This document shows positions 34,483 through 42,523 of a stretch of 64,000 bases of DNA, piece by piece. The stretch lies in NCBI GenBank assembly GCA_016792625.1, contig JAEUKK010000159.1:1-64000 (forward strand). The letters run 5' to 3'. The translations under genes and the position numbers were made by a program. Within the stretch, counting starts at the first letter, position 1; each line of letters opens with the position of its first letter. The notes beneath the pieces are model-generated. The model was not told where the DNA came from, ran no database searches, and saw only the letters and a program-made list of their open reading frames with translations. This DNA comes from Deltaproteobacteria bacterium. GTDB lineage: Bacteria; Myxococcota_A; UBA796; UBA2385.

Positions 34483-35996
34483 GCGCCGCCGCCCTGCCGC
34501 TGTACCACCGCGAGGCCCGCGGCCCGCTGGCCGGCGCCCCCACGGTCACCCTGCGCCCCGGCGCCCTGCCCTTAGAAGACCTGATCGCCGTGGCCCACGG
34601 CGCTCCCGTCGAGGTTGACCCCGAGGCGCGCGCCGCCTTGCGCGGCTGGGACGGCCCCGTGCTGCGCGACAAACGCCAGTGGCTGGTCGGCGCCCACGCC
34701 GCCGCCCACCCCGAGGCCGACCTGCCCCGGCTGTTCATCCTCGGGCACTGCGCGGGCGTCGGCGCGCCCCTGCCCCGCGAGGTCGTGCGCGCGGCGATCG
34801 CCGCCCGGGCCCAGGTGCTGCTGCAGGGCTGCTCTGGGGTGCGCCCCGCCTGTGTGGACGTGCTGGTCGACATGCTCAACGCGGGCCTGCACCCCGTCGT
34901 GCCCGCCCAGGGCTCGGTGGGCGCGGCGGGTGACCTCGCGCCGATGGCCCACGTGGCCCGGGTGGCGGCGGCCCTCGACGGCCCCATCCCCGGCCTGCGG
35001 CCCTTCTCTCCGACCCAAAAAGAGGCGCTGGCGCTGATCAACGGCGTCAGCCTCTCCTGTGCGCTCGCCGCGGTGGCGATCAGCCGGGCCGAGCGGGTGC
35101 TCTCCGCCGCCGTCGAGGCCGCCGCGATGAGCCTCGAGGCCCTGCGCGCGGCCCCCGGCTGCCTCGACCCGCGGGCGCTGGGCCTGCGCGGCCACCCCGG
35201 CGTGGCCCAGGTGGGCGCGGCCCTGCGGGCCCGCCTCGAAGGCAGCACCCTGGTCGTCGAAGGCAGGCCGCCTGACGCTTTTTCGGTGCGCTGCGCCCCC
35301 CAGGTTTTGGGCGCGGCGGTCGACGCGGCGGCCAGCGCCCGGGCGGTGGTCGAGGCCGAGCTGGGCGCCGTCTCTGACAACCCGCTCTGCCTCTGGCCCG
35401 CGGACGGCGGCCCTCCCGCGCTGATCGAGGCGGGGAACTTCCACGGCGCCAGCCTCGGCTTGGCCATGGACCACCTCAAAGCTGCGCTGACCCAGGTGGC
35501 CACGATTAGCGAGCGGCGCACCTTCCGCCTGACCTATGGGCAGCTCAGCTCTGACCTGCCGAGCTTCCTCGTCCCCGGCACCGGCCTGAACTCGGGCTTC
35601 ATGCTGGCCCAGTACACGGCGGCCAGCCTGGCCAGCGAGTGCAAGGGCCTCGCCCACCCGGCGAGCGTCGACAGCATCCCCACCGTGCAGCACCACGAAG
35701 ACCACGTGAGCATGGCCCCGATCGCCGCCCGCACCGCGCTCATGCTCATCGAGTGCGTGGCCGACATCGTGGCCATCGAGGCGATGTTGGCGGCGCAGGC
35801 CCTCGACCTGCGCCAGCGTGGCCTCGGCGAGGGCGGCGGGCAGATCGCCCCGGCCATCGAGGCCCTGCGCGCCCAGGTGCGCGCCGTCGTCCACTTCTGG
35901 GAAGACGATGGGGTGATGCACCCCGAGCTCGCCGCCGCTGGCGCTCTTTTGCGCGCCGGGGGCCTGGGCGCGGGGCCGGCTGCCGCGCCCTGGTGA
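34479..35996 (+). CDS. Lyase paralog lacking MIO serine and Tyr loop; probable pseudoenzyme subunit
   Basis: The product has 505 residues, start overlapping the previous stop (ATGA). The lyase fold is intact along most of its length (GVRPACVDVLVDMLNAGLHPVVPAQ, VSDNPL, GNFHGAS, ASVDSIPTVQHHEDHVSM). The MIO triad reads GSVGAAGDLAPMAH, so Ala150 replaces the serine that must dehydrate and MIO cannot form. The YGVTTGFG loop is gone, replaced by QWLVGAHAAAHP with a deletion. INGxQ is INGVS, and the QDxY tyrosine is Phe. These losses fit a non-catalytic partner. Active sites of this family are built from three subunits of a tetramer, so hetero-oligomers with the upstream lyase are plausible. The frame is open throughout, so it is not a decaying pseudogene. 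Confidence 0.85.
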   Translation: MSAAALPLYHREARGPLAGAPTVTLRPGALPLEDLIAVAHGAPVEVDPEARAALRGWDGPVLRDKRQWLVGAHAAAHPEADLPRLFILGHCAGVGAPLPREVVRAAIAARAQVLLQGCSGVRPACVDVLVDMLNAGLHPVVPAQGSVGAAGDLAPMAHVARVAAALDGPIPGLRPFSPTQKEALALINGVSLSCALAAVAISRAERVLSAAVEAAAMSLEALRAAPGCLDPRALGLRGHPGVAQVGAALRARLEGSTLVVEGRPPDAFSVRCAPQVLGAAVDAAASARAVVEAELGAVSDNPLCLWPADGGPPALIEAGNFHGASLGLAMDHLKAALTQVATISERRTFRLTYGQLSSDLPSFLVPGTGLNSGFMLAQYTAASLASECKGLAHPASVDSIPTVQHHEDHVSMAPIAARTALMLIECVADIVAIEAMLAAQALDLRQRGLGEGGGQIAPAIEALRAQVRAVVHFWEDDGVMHPELAAAGALLRAGGLGAGPAAAPW

Positions 35997-36068
35997 GGCC
36001 CGGCGCCTCGGGGCTGTGCACAAGGCCTGTGCAGGCACCTCCAGGCGCAGCGCGCAGGGCGCCGCGGC

Positions 36069-36087
36069 GTGTTGCAGTGCGCAACAC
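36069..36087. other. Hairpin in a convergent intergenic gap
   Basis: Arms GTGTTGC and GCAACAC are perfect complements with loop AGTGC. It lies between the end of the lyase pair and the end of the sigma-factor gene. No T-run follows on either strand, so a bidirectional terminator role is only possible. The arms resemble the GTTGCAAC palindrome at 37330. Confidence 0.45.
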
Positions 36088-36181
36088 CTCCACCCCGGCT
36101 GCATCGACCTCCGAAAAACACGAGGCCCCCGCTGGGCGCGGCGCGCAGCGAGGGCGGTGAGGATGCGGGGCAGCGCCGCGC

Positions 36182-37126
36182 TTAGATGACCGCGCGCAGG
36201 CGCCCGAGGGCCCCGACCTCGATCTGGCGCACGCGCTCGCGGCTCAGGCCCATCGACTTGCCGATGTCGGCCATGGTGCGGGCCTCGACGCCCTCGAGCC
36301 CGTAGTGGTTGACCAGGATGTAGCGCTCGCGGTCATCGAGCACCTCGCCGAAGGCCCCGCGCACGAGGCCCAGCGCCTGGGTCTTCATCGCGTTGTTGTC
36401 AGGGTTGATGTCGCGGCCCTCGGCGGCGAGGCGGTCGCCCACGCAGAGGCCGTCATCATCGGGCTGGTCGATGCTGACCACGCCGCCCTGGGCGAGCAGC
36501 AGCTGGGCGCGGGCGCGCTCGACGCCCACCTCTTCGGCGAGGTCGTCGAGGGTCCAGTCTTCGCCCATGCGGTCGAGGCGCTCGGCGGCCTGCTGCAGGT
36601 TGCGGATCTGCTCGACCGCCCCGCCCGGCAGGCGCACCATGCGGCCCGAGGTCTCGAGCGCGCGGGTCATCTGGGCCCGCACCCACCACCGCGCGTAGGT
36701 CGAGAAGCGGATGCCGCGGTCGGGGTCGAAACGTTTGGCCGCGCGCAGAAGGCCGATGTAGCCCTCTTGCACAAGGTCCTCTTCGCTCATCAGCGAGCAG
36801 GCCAGCTTGCGGGCCTCGCCGCGGGCGATGCGGCGGGCGGACATCCCGAGCTCCCACCGCAGGGACTCGGCATCGGCCAACTTCTGGTGGGCCTTGGTCA
36901 CGTCGCCGCGGATGCTCGGGTCGGTCTTGGCGATCACCGCGCAGGCCTCGACGGCCTCGATCAGGCGATCCACCGCGCCGGCGCGGGTGCGCTCGGTGCG
37001 GGTCGGCCGCCGGCGCAGAACCCGCTCAGCCTCGTCAATCCCGGCGATGGCCTCGCGGGCCTCGCGCTCAGCGACGCGGATGCGGTGGGCGAGATCGCGC
37101 TCTTCTTCGGCGGAGATGCGGAGCAT
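36182..37126 (-). CDS. Alternative sigma factor of the sigma-70 family (group 2/3)
   Basis: The product has 314 residues with no region 1.1. It has region 2 (DLVQEGYIGLLRAAKRFDPDRGIRFSTYARWWVRAQMTRAL), region 3 (EQIRNLQQAAERLD...TLDDLAEEVG) and region 4 with a helix-turn-helix (TMADIGKSMGLSRERVRQIEVGAL). Size and region 2.4 place it with stationary-phase or developmental group 2/3 sigma factors, not housekeeping RpoD. The ATG at 37126 has GGAGG 6-10 bases upstream, better than the ATGs at 37138 and 37177. A consensus sigma-54 promoter lies about 105 bases upstream, so this gene probably depends on RpoN. The activator is likely the divergent gene at 37393. Confidence 0.88.
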   Translation of the reverse strand: MLRISAEEERDLAHRIRVAEREAREAIAGIDEAERVLRRRPTRTERTRAGAVDRLIEAVEACAVIAKTDPSIRGDVTKAHQKLADAESLRWELGMSARRIARGEARKLACSLMSEEDLVQEGYIGLLRAAKRFDPDRGIRFSTYARWWVRAQMTRALETSGRMVRLPGGAVEQIRNLQQAAERLDRMGEDWTLDDLAEEVGVERARAQLLLAQGGVVSIDQPDDDGLCVGDRLAAEGRDINPDNNAMKTQALGLVRGAFGEVLDDRERYILVNHYGLEGVEARTMADIGKSMGLSRERVRQIEVGALGRLRAVI

Positions 37127-37230
37127 AGGGCCCTCCATCGGTGGGCGCGCGGGGCGCCCGGGGCTGGGTTGAGGCACAAGAGAGGAGCAGGCGCGGGGAA
37201 GAGGGGGCGCAGGGCGCGGCGTGCCAGTTC

Positions 37231-37247
37231 AAGCAAGCAGTGTGCCA
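37231..37247 (-). promoter_or_regulatory. Sigma-54 (-24/-12) promoter for the sigma-factor gene
   Basis: Read leftward from 37247 the sequence is TGGCAC, five bases (ACTGC), then TTGCTT. This fits the RpoN consensus TGGCAC-N5-TTGC exactly, including spacing. Transcription would start near 37220, leaving a leader of about 95 bases before the ATG at 37126. No other site in the window matches this well. Confidence 0.82.
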
Positions 37248-37300
37248 GGGCTACGGGCCGGGTCGGGCCGCGGATCGCTGCAGACGCAGTCACTATACAC

Positions 37301-37352
37301 AACCGCATACGGTTTGTACAGCGTTGAAAGTTGCAACCTGCAGCGTTGCAGG
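37301..37352. promoter_or_regulatory. Cluster of palindromes, candidate enhancer sites
   Basis: Three palindromes lie together: AACCG-CATA-CGGTT (37301-37314), GTTGCAAC (37330-37337) and CCTGCA-GCGT-TGCAGG (37337-37352). CAGCGTTG also occurs twice, 22 bp apart (37319 and 37341), two helical turns. They sit 55-110 bp upstream of the leftward sigma-54 promoter and just upstream of the divergent activator gene. That is where an activator would bind and also autoregulate. Confidence 0.55.
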
Positions 37353-37392
37353 ATGCCACAGGCGCCGGTAGGTCACACCTGAGGCCACATCG

Positions 37393-38775
37393 ATGGACAT
37401 CACGCTCCCCGAAGACAACCTCTCCGCCCTGCTCAGCAACCCGCTGGTCGTCGGCCTGCTTGACCAGATCAGCGATGGGGCGGTCGTCATCGACGTGAGC
37501 AGCCGGCGCATCTTGGCGATGAACCGCCGCGCCCGGCAGCTGCTCGGGGCCAGCGAAGATGAGGTGAGCGGCGCGCTCTGCCGCGAGGCGCTCAACTCGC
37601 CGCTGTGCAAGCCGGCCTGCCTGCTCACCGAGGGCCTGCGCGCCGAGGGCCGGGCCGAGGCCGGCTGCGCGCCGCGGGAGTCCGAGGTCTTTTACCGGGG
37701 CCGCGAGGGCGCCCCGCTGCTGCACGCCCGGGCGCGCATGATCGTGGTGCGGGCCCCCGATGGCCGGCCGATCGCCGGCATCGAGATGTTCTCCGACCTC
37801 ACCGAGACCCGGCGCCTCGAGAAGGCGCTCGGCGACCGCCGCAGCCTGCACGGGATCATCGGCCAGGCCCCACCGATGCAGCGCCTCTACGAGCTGCTCG
37901 AGCAGGTCGCGCCCTATGACCTGCCCGTGCTGATCACCGGCGAGAGCGGCGTGGGCAAAGAGCGGGTGGCCGACGCGCTGGTGGGCCTGTCCGACCGCGC
38001 ACGCAAGCCCTACGTCAAGGTGAATTGTGCCGCGTTGAACCCAAGCTTGGTCGAGAGTGAGCTGTTTGGGCACCGCCGCGGCGCGTTCACCGGCGCGGTG
38101 GCCGACCGCCGGGGCAGTTTTGAAGAGGCCCACGGCGGCACGCTGCTGCTCGACGAGCTGGGCGAGCTGCCGCTCTCGCTGCAAGCCAAGCTGCTGCGCG
38201 TCATTCAGCAGGGTGAGCTGCAGCGGGTGGGCGAAGACCGCCCGCGCACGGTCGACGTGCGGGTGATCGCGGCGACCAACCGCGACATCGAAGCCGACGT
38301 CCAGACGGGCCACTTCCGCGAGGACCTCTACTACCGCCTCGCCGGCGTGCGCCTGCACGTGCCCCCGCTGCGCGAGCGCAAGGGCGACCTGCCGCTGCTG
38401 GCCGAGCACTTCCTGCACCGCTTCGCCGACGAGGCCCGCCAGCGCGGCCGCGCCAAAACCACGCCGGGCCTGCGCGCCGACGCCCTGGCCGAGCTGGTGG
38501 GGCGCGACTGGCGGGGCAACGTGCGCGAGCTCGAGAACGTCCTGCGGCTGGCCTTTATCCGCGTGCCCGAGGGCGCGCTGATCGGGCCCGATCATGTGGC
38601 GGCGCCGACCAGCCGCCCGAGCGCCGAGCCCGAGCCGGTCTCGCTGCAAGAGCTTGAGAAGCGGGCGATCCAGCGCGCGATGGACCAGTCCGAGGGAAAC
38701 ATGGCCGCCGCCGCGCGCCTGCTCGGGGTCGACCGCACGACGCTGTGGCGCAAGCTGCGGCGCGGCGAGGGCTGA
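37393..38775 (+). CDS. Sigma-54-dependent transcriptional activator with PAS sensor
   Basis: The product has 460 residues. Residues about 18-135 form a PAS domain (DQISDGAVVIDVSSRRILAMNRRARQLLG) with an inserted cysteine cluster (CREALNSPLCKPACLL and a later Cys). Residues about 150-385 are the AAA+ domain: GESGVGKE (Walker A), RGAFTGA (the loop that contacts sigma-54, intact), GGTLLLDELGE (Walker B) and the Arg-finger region FREDLYYRL. The C-terminus is a Fis-type helix-turn-helix (NMAAAARLLGVDRTTLWRKL). It lacks a receiver domain, so it should sense a ligand or redox state directly. It is divergent from a sigma-factor gene preceded by a sigma-54 promoter, the obvious target. Confidence 0.92.
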   Translation: MDITLPEDNLSALLSNPLVVGLLDQISDGAVVIDVSSRRILAMNRRARQLLGASEDEVSGALCREALNSPLCKPACLLTEGLRAEGRAEAGCAPRESEVFYRGREGAPLLHARARMIVVRAPDGRPIAGIEMFSDLTETRRLEKALGDRRSLHGIIGQAPPMQRLYELLEQVAPYDLPVLITGESGVGKERVADALVGLSDRARKPYVKVNCAALNPSLVESELFGHRRGAFTGAVADRRGSFEEAHGGTLLLDELGELPLSLQAKLLRVIQQGELQRVGEDRPRTVDVRVIAATNRDIEADVQTGHFREDLYYRLAGVRLHVPPLRERKGDLPLLAEHFLHRFADEARQRGRAKTTPGLRADALAELVGRDWRGNVRELENVLRLAFIRVPEGALIGPDHVAAPTSRPSAEPEPVSLQELEKRAIQRAMDQSEGNMAAAARLLGVDRTTLWRKLRRGEG

Positions 38776-38803
38776 ACCCAGGCCTCCGCCCGGCTTCCTC
38801 CAA

Positions 38804-38920
38804 GCGCCCCGCCGGCCTGCGGCCGCCGGCGCCCCTCCTCCGGGCGCGGCGCGGCGCGCCTTGGCCGCTGCGCGGCCCGCCCTGCGGGCGGCCCTCCGGC
38901 CGGGCTGGCGCGCGCAAGGC
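38804..38920 (-). repeat. Dispersed GC-rich intergenic repeat, copy 2 (inverted)
   Basis: Read on the minus strand this holds, in order, GCGCGCGCCAGCCCGGCCGG, GGGCCGCGCAGCGGCCAAGG and GGCCGCAGGCCGGCGGGGCG. These match the copy at 5108-5240 closely and the copy at 63419-63550 in outline. It lies between the activator gene and the haem operon, and could carry structured RNA signals. Confidence 0.75.
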
Positions 38921-38931
38921 GCCAGCCCACG

Positions 38932-38954
38932 TTGAGATTGAACATCGAAATCAA
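38932..38954. promoter_or_regulatory. AT-rich imperfect palindrome upstream of the haem operon
   Basis: The outer arms are TTGA and TCAA and the interior is partly symmetric. It is one of only two AT-rich patches in this gap and lies about 75 bp upstream of the stronger Fur-like palindrome. It could be a promoter element or a second regulator site. The match is too weak to name. Confidence 0.3.
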
Positions 38955-39005
38955 AATGTGCGCCGGGGGGCTTGCGGCCTCCCCCAGCCAGCGGTAGGGA
39001 TCAAC

Positions 39006-39032
39006 TGAAATCGATAATCAGTATCGCTTTCA
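39006..39032. promoter_or_regulatory. Fur-box-like palindrome controlling the haem operon
   Basis: This 27-base AT-rich palindrome has arms TGAAAtCGATA and TATCGcTTTCA around a short centre, and contains GATAATCAGTATC, close to the GATAAT/ATTATC hexamers of Fur sites. It ends 22 bases before the first gene of a haem-uptake operon, exactly where iron repression would act. The surrounding DNA is very GC-rich, so this patch stands out. Confidence 0.75.
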
Positions 39033-39054
39033 ATCCAGCCCCGCCGGAGCCCCC

Positions 39055-39834
39055 ATGCGCGCCCAAGCCCTCCTCTCCACCCTGCGCGGCCCCGCGCTGC
39101 TCAGCCTCGCGCTGGCGGCCTGCGGCGGCGACGCCAAAGACAGCGCCGCGACCGACGCGGCCGACACCTCCGCCACGGGCGACGACGGCGCCGCTGATGA
39201 TGGCGCCGCTGACGGCGCCGACGGCTCCACCGACGATGGCGCAGACGGCGCCGACGACGGCGCAGCAGACGGCACAGACGGCGCAGACGGCGCAGACGGC
39301 ACCGACGGCGCGACCGATGGTGGCGAGGGCGCCGCAGACGGCGGTGAGGGCGCAGACGGCGCCGATGGGGGCGATGACGGCGGCGCGGCCCTCGCCTGCG
39401 CGCCGGGCAGCGACCGGGTCAGCGCGGCTGAGGCCGACGGGGTCTGGTCGGCCAGCCTGCACACCGAAGACGACGCGACGTGGACCTGCCTCGGCCTGAC
39501 CGACGGCGCGCAGCGCACCGCGGCCTACACGATGGCCTGGCAGCAGTGGACCGTGGCGCTGGGCGCGGGCGTCGAGGCCCAACTGCTGCCCGACACGGCC
39601 TTCGACGCGGTGAGCACCGCGCCCACCGATGGCTGGACCAGCGACGCAGACGCTGTCTTCGGCGACTGGTACATCTACGACGGCGCGACCCATACGCTGA
39701 CCGCGCGCCCCCACCTTTACTTGTTGCGCGGGCCCGACGGCGCGGCCTTCAAGTTGCAGATCCTCTCCTACTATGACGCCGAGGGCACCGTTCACCGGCC
39801 CCAGCTGCGCTGGGCCGCGCTGGTCGGGGGCTGA
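39055..39834 (+). CDS. HmuY-like haem-binding lipoprotein
   Basis: The product has 259 residues with lipobox SLALAAC. A long Asp/Gly/Ala linker (about 35-112, built from repeated ADGxDG units) precedes a beta-rich domain. That domain ends VFGDWYIYDGATHTLTARPHLYLLRGPDGAAFKLQILSYYD, the HmuY-family pattern (W-Y-Y, H-x-L-x-x-R/K, then K-L-Q-I). HmuY of Porphyromonas is an outer-membrane haemophore that passes haem to HmuR. First gene of the operon, three bases before the receptor gene and just downstream of the Fur-like palindrome. Haem ligands cannot be named from sequence alone. Confidence 0.8.
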   Translation: MRAQALLSTLRGPALLSLALAACGGDAKDSAATDAADTSATGDDGAADDGAADGADGSTDDGADGADDGAADGTDGADGADGTDGATDGGEGAADGGEGADGADGGDDGGAALACAPGSDRVSAAEADGVWSASLHTEDDATWTCLGLTDGAQRTAAYTMAWQQWTVALGAGVEAQLLPDTAFDAVSTAPTDGWTSDADAVFGDWYIYDGATHTLTARPHLYLLRGPDGAAFKLQILSYYDAEGTVHRPQLRWAALVGG

Positions 39835-39837
39835 GCC

Positions 39838-41862
39838 GTGCGCCGCGCCGCCGCGCTCTGCGTGGGCCTGCTCGGGGCCGCGCGCCCCGCCCAGGCCGAC
39901 CCGAGCGGGGCGACGGCCCCCGAGGCCACCCCTGATGGCTCTGAGCCTGGCGAGACCATCGTCGTGACCGGGTCGCGCGCCCCCGAGACCCGCCGCGGGG
40001 CGGTGGTGCGCACCACGGTCATCACCCGCGACGAGATCACGCGCTCGGGCGCGGGCAACCTCGCCGACCTGCTCGAGCAGCAGGCGGGGCTGCAGCTCGT
40101 GCGCGGCCTGCGCGGCGCGAACCTGAGCCTGCAGGGCATGTCTCCCGACCATGTGCTCGTGCTCATCGACGGCCAGCGGGTGGCCGGGCGCGTGGATGGC
40201 GCGATCGACCTCAGCCGCATCCCCACCGGGGGCGTCGAGCAGGTCGAGATCGTGCGCGGCCCGGCCTCCACCCTCTACGGCGCCGACGCGATGGGCGGCG
40301 TGATCAACATCATCACCGCGCAGCCGCCCCGCGGCCCCGCGCTCTCCTCCTCCGCCGAGCTGGGGGCGCCGCTGACCGCGGCCGCCACCTCCTCTGCGGG
40401 TCTGCCTCTGCCGCTCGGTCCCACCGGCGGCCACGCCCACGCCTCGGTCGGGCGCGGCGCCAGCCGGTGGGGTCAGCGGTTCGGGGCCTCGGCCCAGCAG
40501 CTCCCGGCCTTCGACCTCGATCCGGGCGATGTGGCCACCAGCGCCGACGCCCAGGCCCAGCTCGAGCTGACCGGCCAGGTCTGGCACCGGCCCAACGAGG
40601 CCCAGCGGTGGACGCTGCGGGGCAGCGCGCTGCGCCGGCGGGCCCAGGGCGTCGACAGCGCCGAGACCGGCGCCGTCTACGACCGCCGCCACCTCACCGA
40701 GACCGTGGGCCTGAGCCTCGGCCCGACCCTGCGCCTCGGGGCCGACACCCAGCTGCAAATCACGAGCTGGACGAGCTTCTTCCGCGATCAATACCTGCTC
40801 GACCAGCGGGGCGCGACCGCCGAAGACGCCTACCAAGACACCCGCGACCTGTGGACCGAGCTCGACCTGCAGCTCGACCACGCCGCGGGCCCGAGCCACC
40901 TGCTCACCGCCGGCCTCGAGGGCGCCCGCGAGGCCCTGTGGACCGACCGCCTCGCCGGCGGGCAGGCCGACCGCCTGCGCGGGGCCGCCTTCGCCCAGCA
41001 CACCTTCCGCCCGGCCGCCGCCCCCCGCCTGTCGACCGCGGCGGGCCTGCGCCTCGACCACGACACCCAGTTCGGCCAGGCCCTCTCACCAAAGGTAGCG
41101 ATCAAGCTCGACGCCACCTCGGCGCTGGCCCTGCGCCTCTCGGGCGGCTGGGGCTACAAGGCGCCCGACTTCAAAGACCTCTACATCCGCTTCGCCAACC
41201 CCACCGCCAATTACGCGGTGGAGGGCAACCCCGCGCTGCGCCCCGAGCGCGCGCTCGGCGCCAACCTCGCCGCCGACTGGTTCGGCCCCCGCGGGCTCGC
41301 GCTGGGCCTCGAGGGCTACGGCCAGCGGGTCACCGGGCTCATCCAGCCGGCGCTGACCAGCGCGGCCAGCGCCGGGCAGGCGGCCCGCTACTCCTACGTC
41401 AACGTCGCCGAGGCGATCACCGCCGGGGCGCAGGCCGACGCCCGGGCCCGGCCGGCGCCCTGGGCCTGGGGGCAGGCGGGTCTCAGCTACGGGTGGACCG
41501 TGGACCGCGCCGAGGGCCGCCCCCTCGCCAACCGCCCCACCTGGATGGCCACCGCGAGCGCCGGGCTCGAGCGCCCCGCGGCGGGCCCCGCGCTGGACGC
41601 CCGCCTGGGTTTTGTCGGCGCGCGCCCGCTCTATGAAGATGACGACGGCGACGGTGTGGAAGACACGGTGATCGCCCCGTCGACCCTCAACCTCGACGCG
41701 CGGCTGCGCTGGCGCTGGCCGGGCGGCGGCGCGGTCTGGCTCGGCGCCGAGAACCTGCTCAACGCCGGTGATGCGGTCGCCTCACCGCTGCGGCCCCGCC
41801 AGCTGGTTGTCGGCGCCTCGGGCGGCCTGCCGCGCCTGCAGCGCACGCAACCCTCCCCCTGA
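39838..41862 (+). CDS. TonB-dependent haem receptor (HmuR-like)
   Basis: The product has 674 residues, GTG start three bases after the previous stop. A signal peptide ends near AQADPS, followed by a TonB-box-like ETIVVTGSR. The plug domain spans about 40-160 (VLVLIDGQRVAGRVDGAIDLSRIPTGGVEQVEIVRGP and STLYGADAMGGVINIIT). The 22-strand barrel follows, with YKAPDFKDLY and VEGNPALRPE corresponding to the FRAP and NPNL blocks of haem receptors. The protein ends in a Pro/Arg tail and not the usual terminal aromatic residue. It imports haem across the outer membrane using TonB; tonB and exbBD are not in this window. Confidence 0.9.
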   Translation: MRRAAALCVGLLGAARPAQADPSGATAPEATPDGSEPGETIVVTGSRAPETRRGAVVRTTVITRDEITRSGAGNLADLLEQQAGLQLVRGLRGANLSLQGMSPDHVLVLIDGQRVAGRVDGAIDLSRIPTGGVEQVEIVRGPASTLYGADAMGGVINIITAQPPRGPALSSSAELGAPLTAAATSSAGLPLPLGPTGGHAHASVGRGASRWGQRFGASAQQLPAFDLDPGDVATSADAQAQLELTGQVWHRPNEAQRWTLRGSALRRRAQGVDSAETGAVYDRRHLTETVGLSLGPTLRLGADTQLQITSWTSFFRDQYLLDQRGATAEDAYQDTRDLWTELDLQLDHAAGPSHLLTAGLEGAREALWTDRLAGGQADRLRGAAFAQHTFRPAAAPRLSTAAGLRLDHDTQFGQALSPKVAIKLDATSALALRLSGGWGYKAPDFKDLYIRFANPTANYAVEGNPALRPERALGANLAADWFGPRGLALGLEGYGQRVTGLIQPALTSAASAGQAARYSYVNVAEAITAGAQADARARPAPWAWGQAGLSYGWTVDRAEGRPLANRPTWMATASAGLERPAAGPALDARLGFVGARPLYEDDDGDGVEDTVIAPSTLNLDARLRWRWPGGGAVWLGAENLLNAGDAVASPLRPRQLVVGASGGLPRLQRTQPSP

Positions 41863-41878
41863 CCTCGCCGAGGCGCCC

Positions 41879-42523
41879 ATGATATCCCCCGCTCCTCTAT
41901 CCGTCGACGCGACCCCTCTCCGCCTGGGCCTCTTGGCCCTGATCCTCATCTCTGGGGGCTGCGCGGCCGACCTGCGCGCGACCACCCAGACCGATGACGG
42001 GATCGCCGACACCGGCGGCCCCACCGACACCGAGGCGGTCGGCGGCGGCGACACCGGCGCGCCGCAGGTCTTTCGCACGGTGATCGACGCCAGCTCGGAA
42101 GAGGCCTGGGCGCCGCTCGACCTCGACGCCGCACACACGGGCGCCGAGCCCGAAGACGGCGGCTGGGACCTGCAGGCCCGCCGCTACCTCATCGCGCTCA
42201 ACGGCGGGGTCAGCGGCGAAGGTGGCGTGCAGGTCGCCATCCTCGACGGCGTGACCCTGGATGGGGTCGACGCCGCGGCCCTCGACGCCCTGCCCGCCGC
42301 GGCCTGGGTCAGCGACCAAGAGGACGACGACGGCGACGGCATCCCCGCTTACGCCTTGAACGAGTGGTATGACTACGACAGCGCCGCCCACACGTTGAGC
42401 CCCAAGGCGCGGGTCTACGCCCTGCGCAGCACCGAGGGCGCCCGCTTCGCCCTGCAAATAGAGGACTACTACGACGAGGCCGGAACCTCGGGGCACCTGA
42501 GCCTGCTGTGGGGTGCGCGGTGA
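41879..42523 (+). CDS. Second HmuY-like lipoprotein
   Basis: The product has 214 residues. The lipobox is ILISGGC, followed by a DTGGPTDTEAVGGGDTGAP linker. The body matches the HmuY pattern: ALNEWYDYDSAAHTLSPKARVYALRSTEGARFALQIEDYYDEAG, which aligns with the C-terminus of the lipoprotein encoded before the receptor. Two haemophore-like proteins therefore flank the receptor gene. GAGG lies seven bases before the ATG at 41879. The hmuT gene begins inside its stop codon. Confidence 0.8.
   Translation: MISPAPLSVDATPLRLGLLALILISGGCAADLRATTQTDDGIADTGGPTDTEAVGGGDTGAPQVFRTVIDASSEEAWAPLDLDAAHTGAEPEDGGWDLQARRYLIALNGGVSGEGGVQVAILDGVTLDGVDAAALDALPAAAWVSDQEDDDGDGIPAYALNEWYDYDSAAHTLSPKARVYALRSTEGARFALQIEDYYDEAGTSGHLSLLWGAR

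Noticed and set aside
34479..35996. Decaying lyase pseudogene
   Set aside because: The frame is fully open, fold motifs are kept over the whole length, and the start is coupled to the upstream gene, so loss of catalysis looks selective.
36069..36087. Intrinsic terminator shared by the lyase pair and the sigma gene
   Set aside because: Stem of only seven pairs and no T-run on either strand; kept as a hairpin of unknown role.
37221..37227. A second TGGCAC on the minus strand as another sigma-54 promoter
   Set aside because: The -12 position reads GCCC-like and not TTGC, so it fails the consensus.
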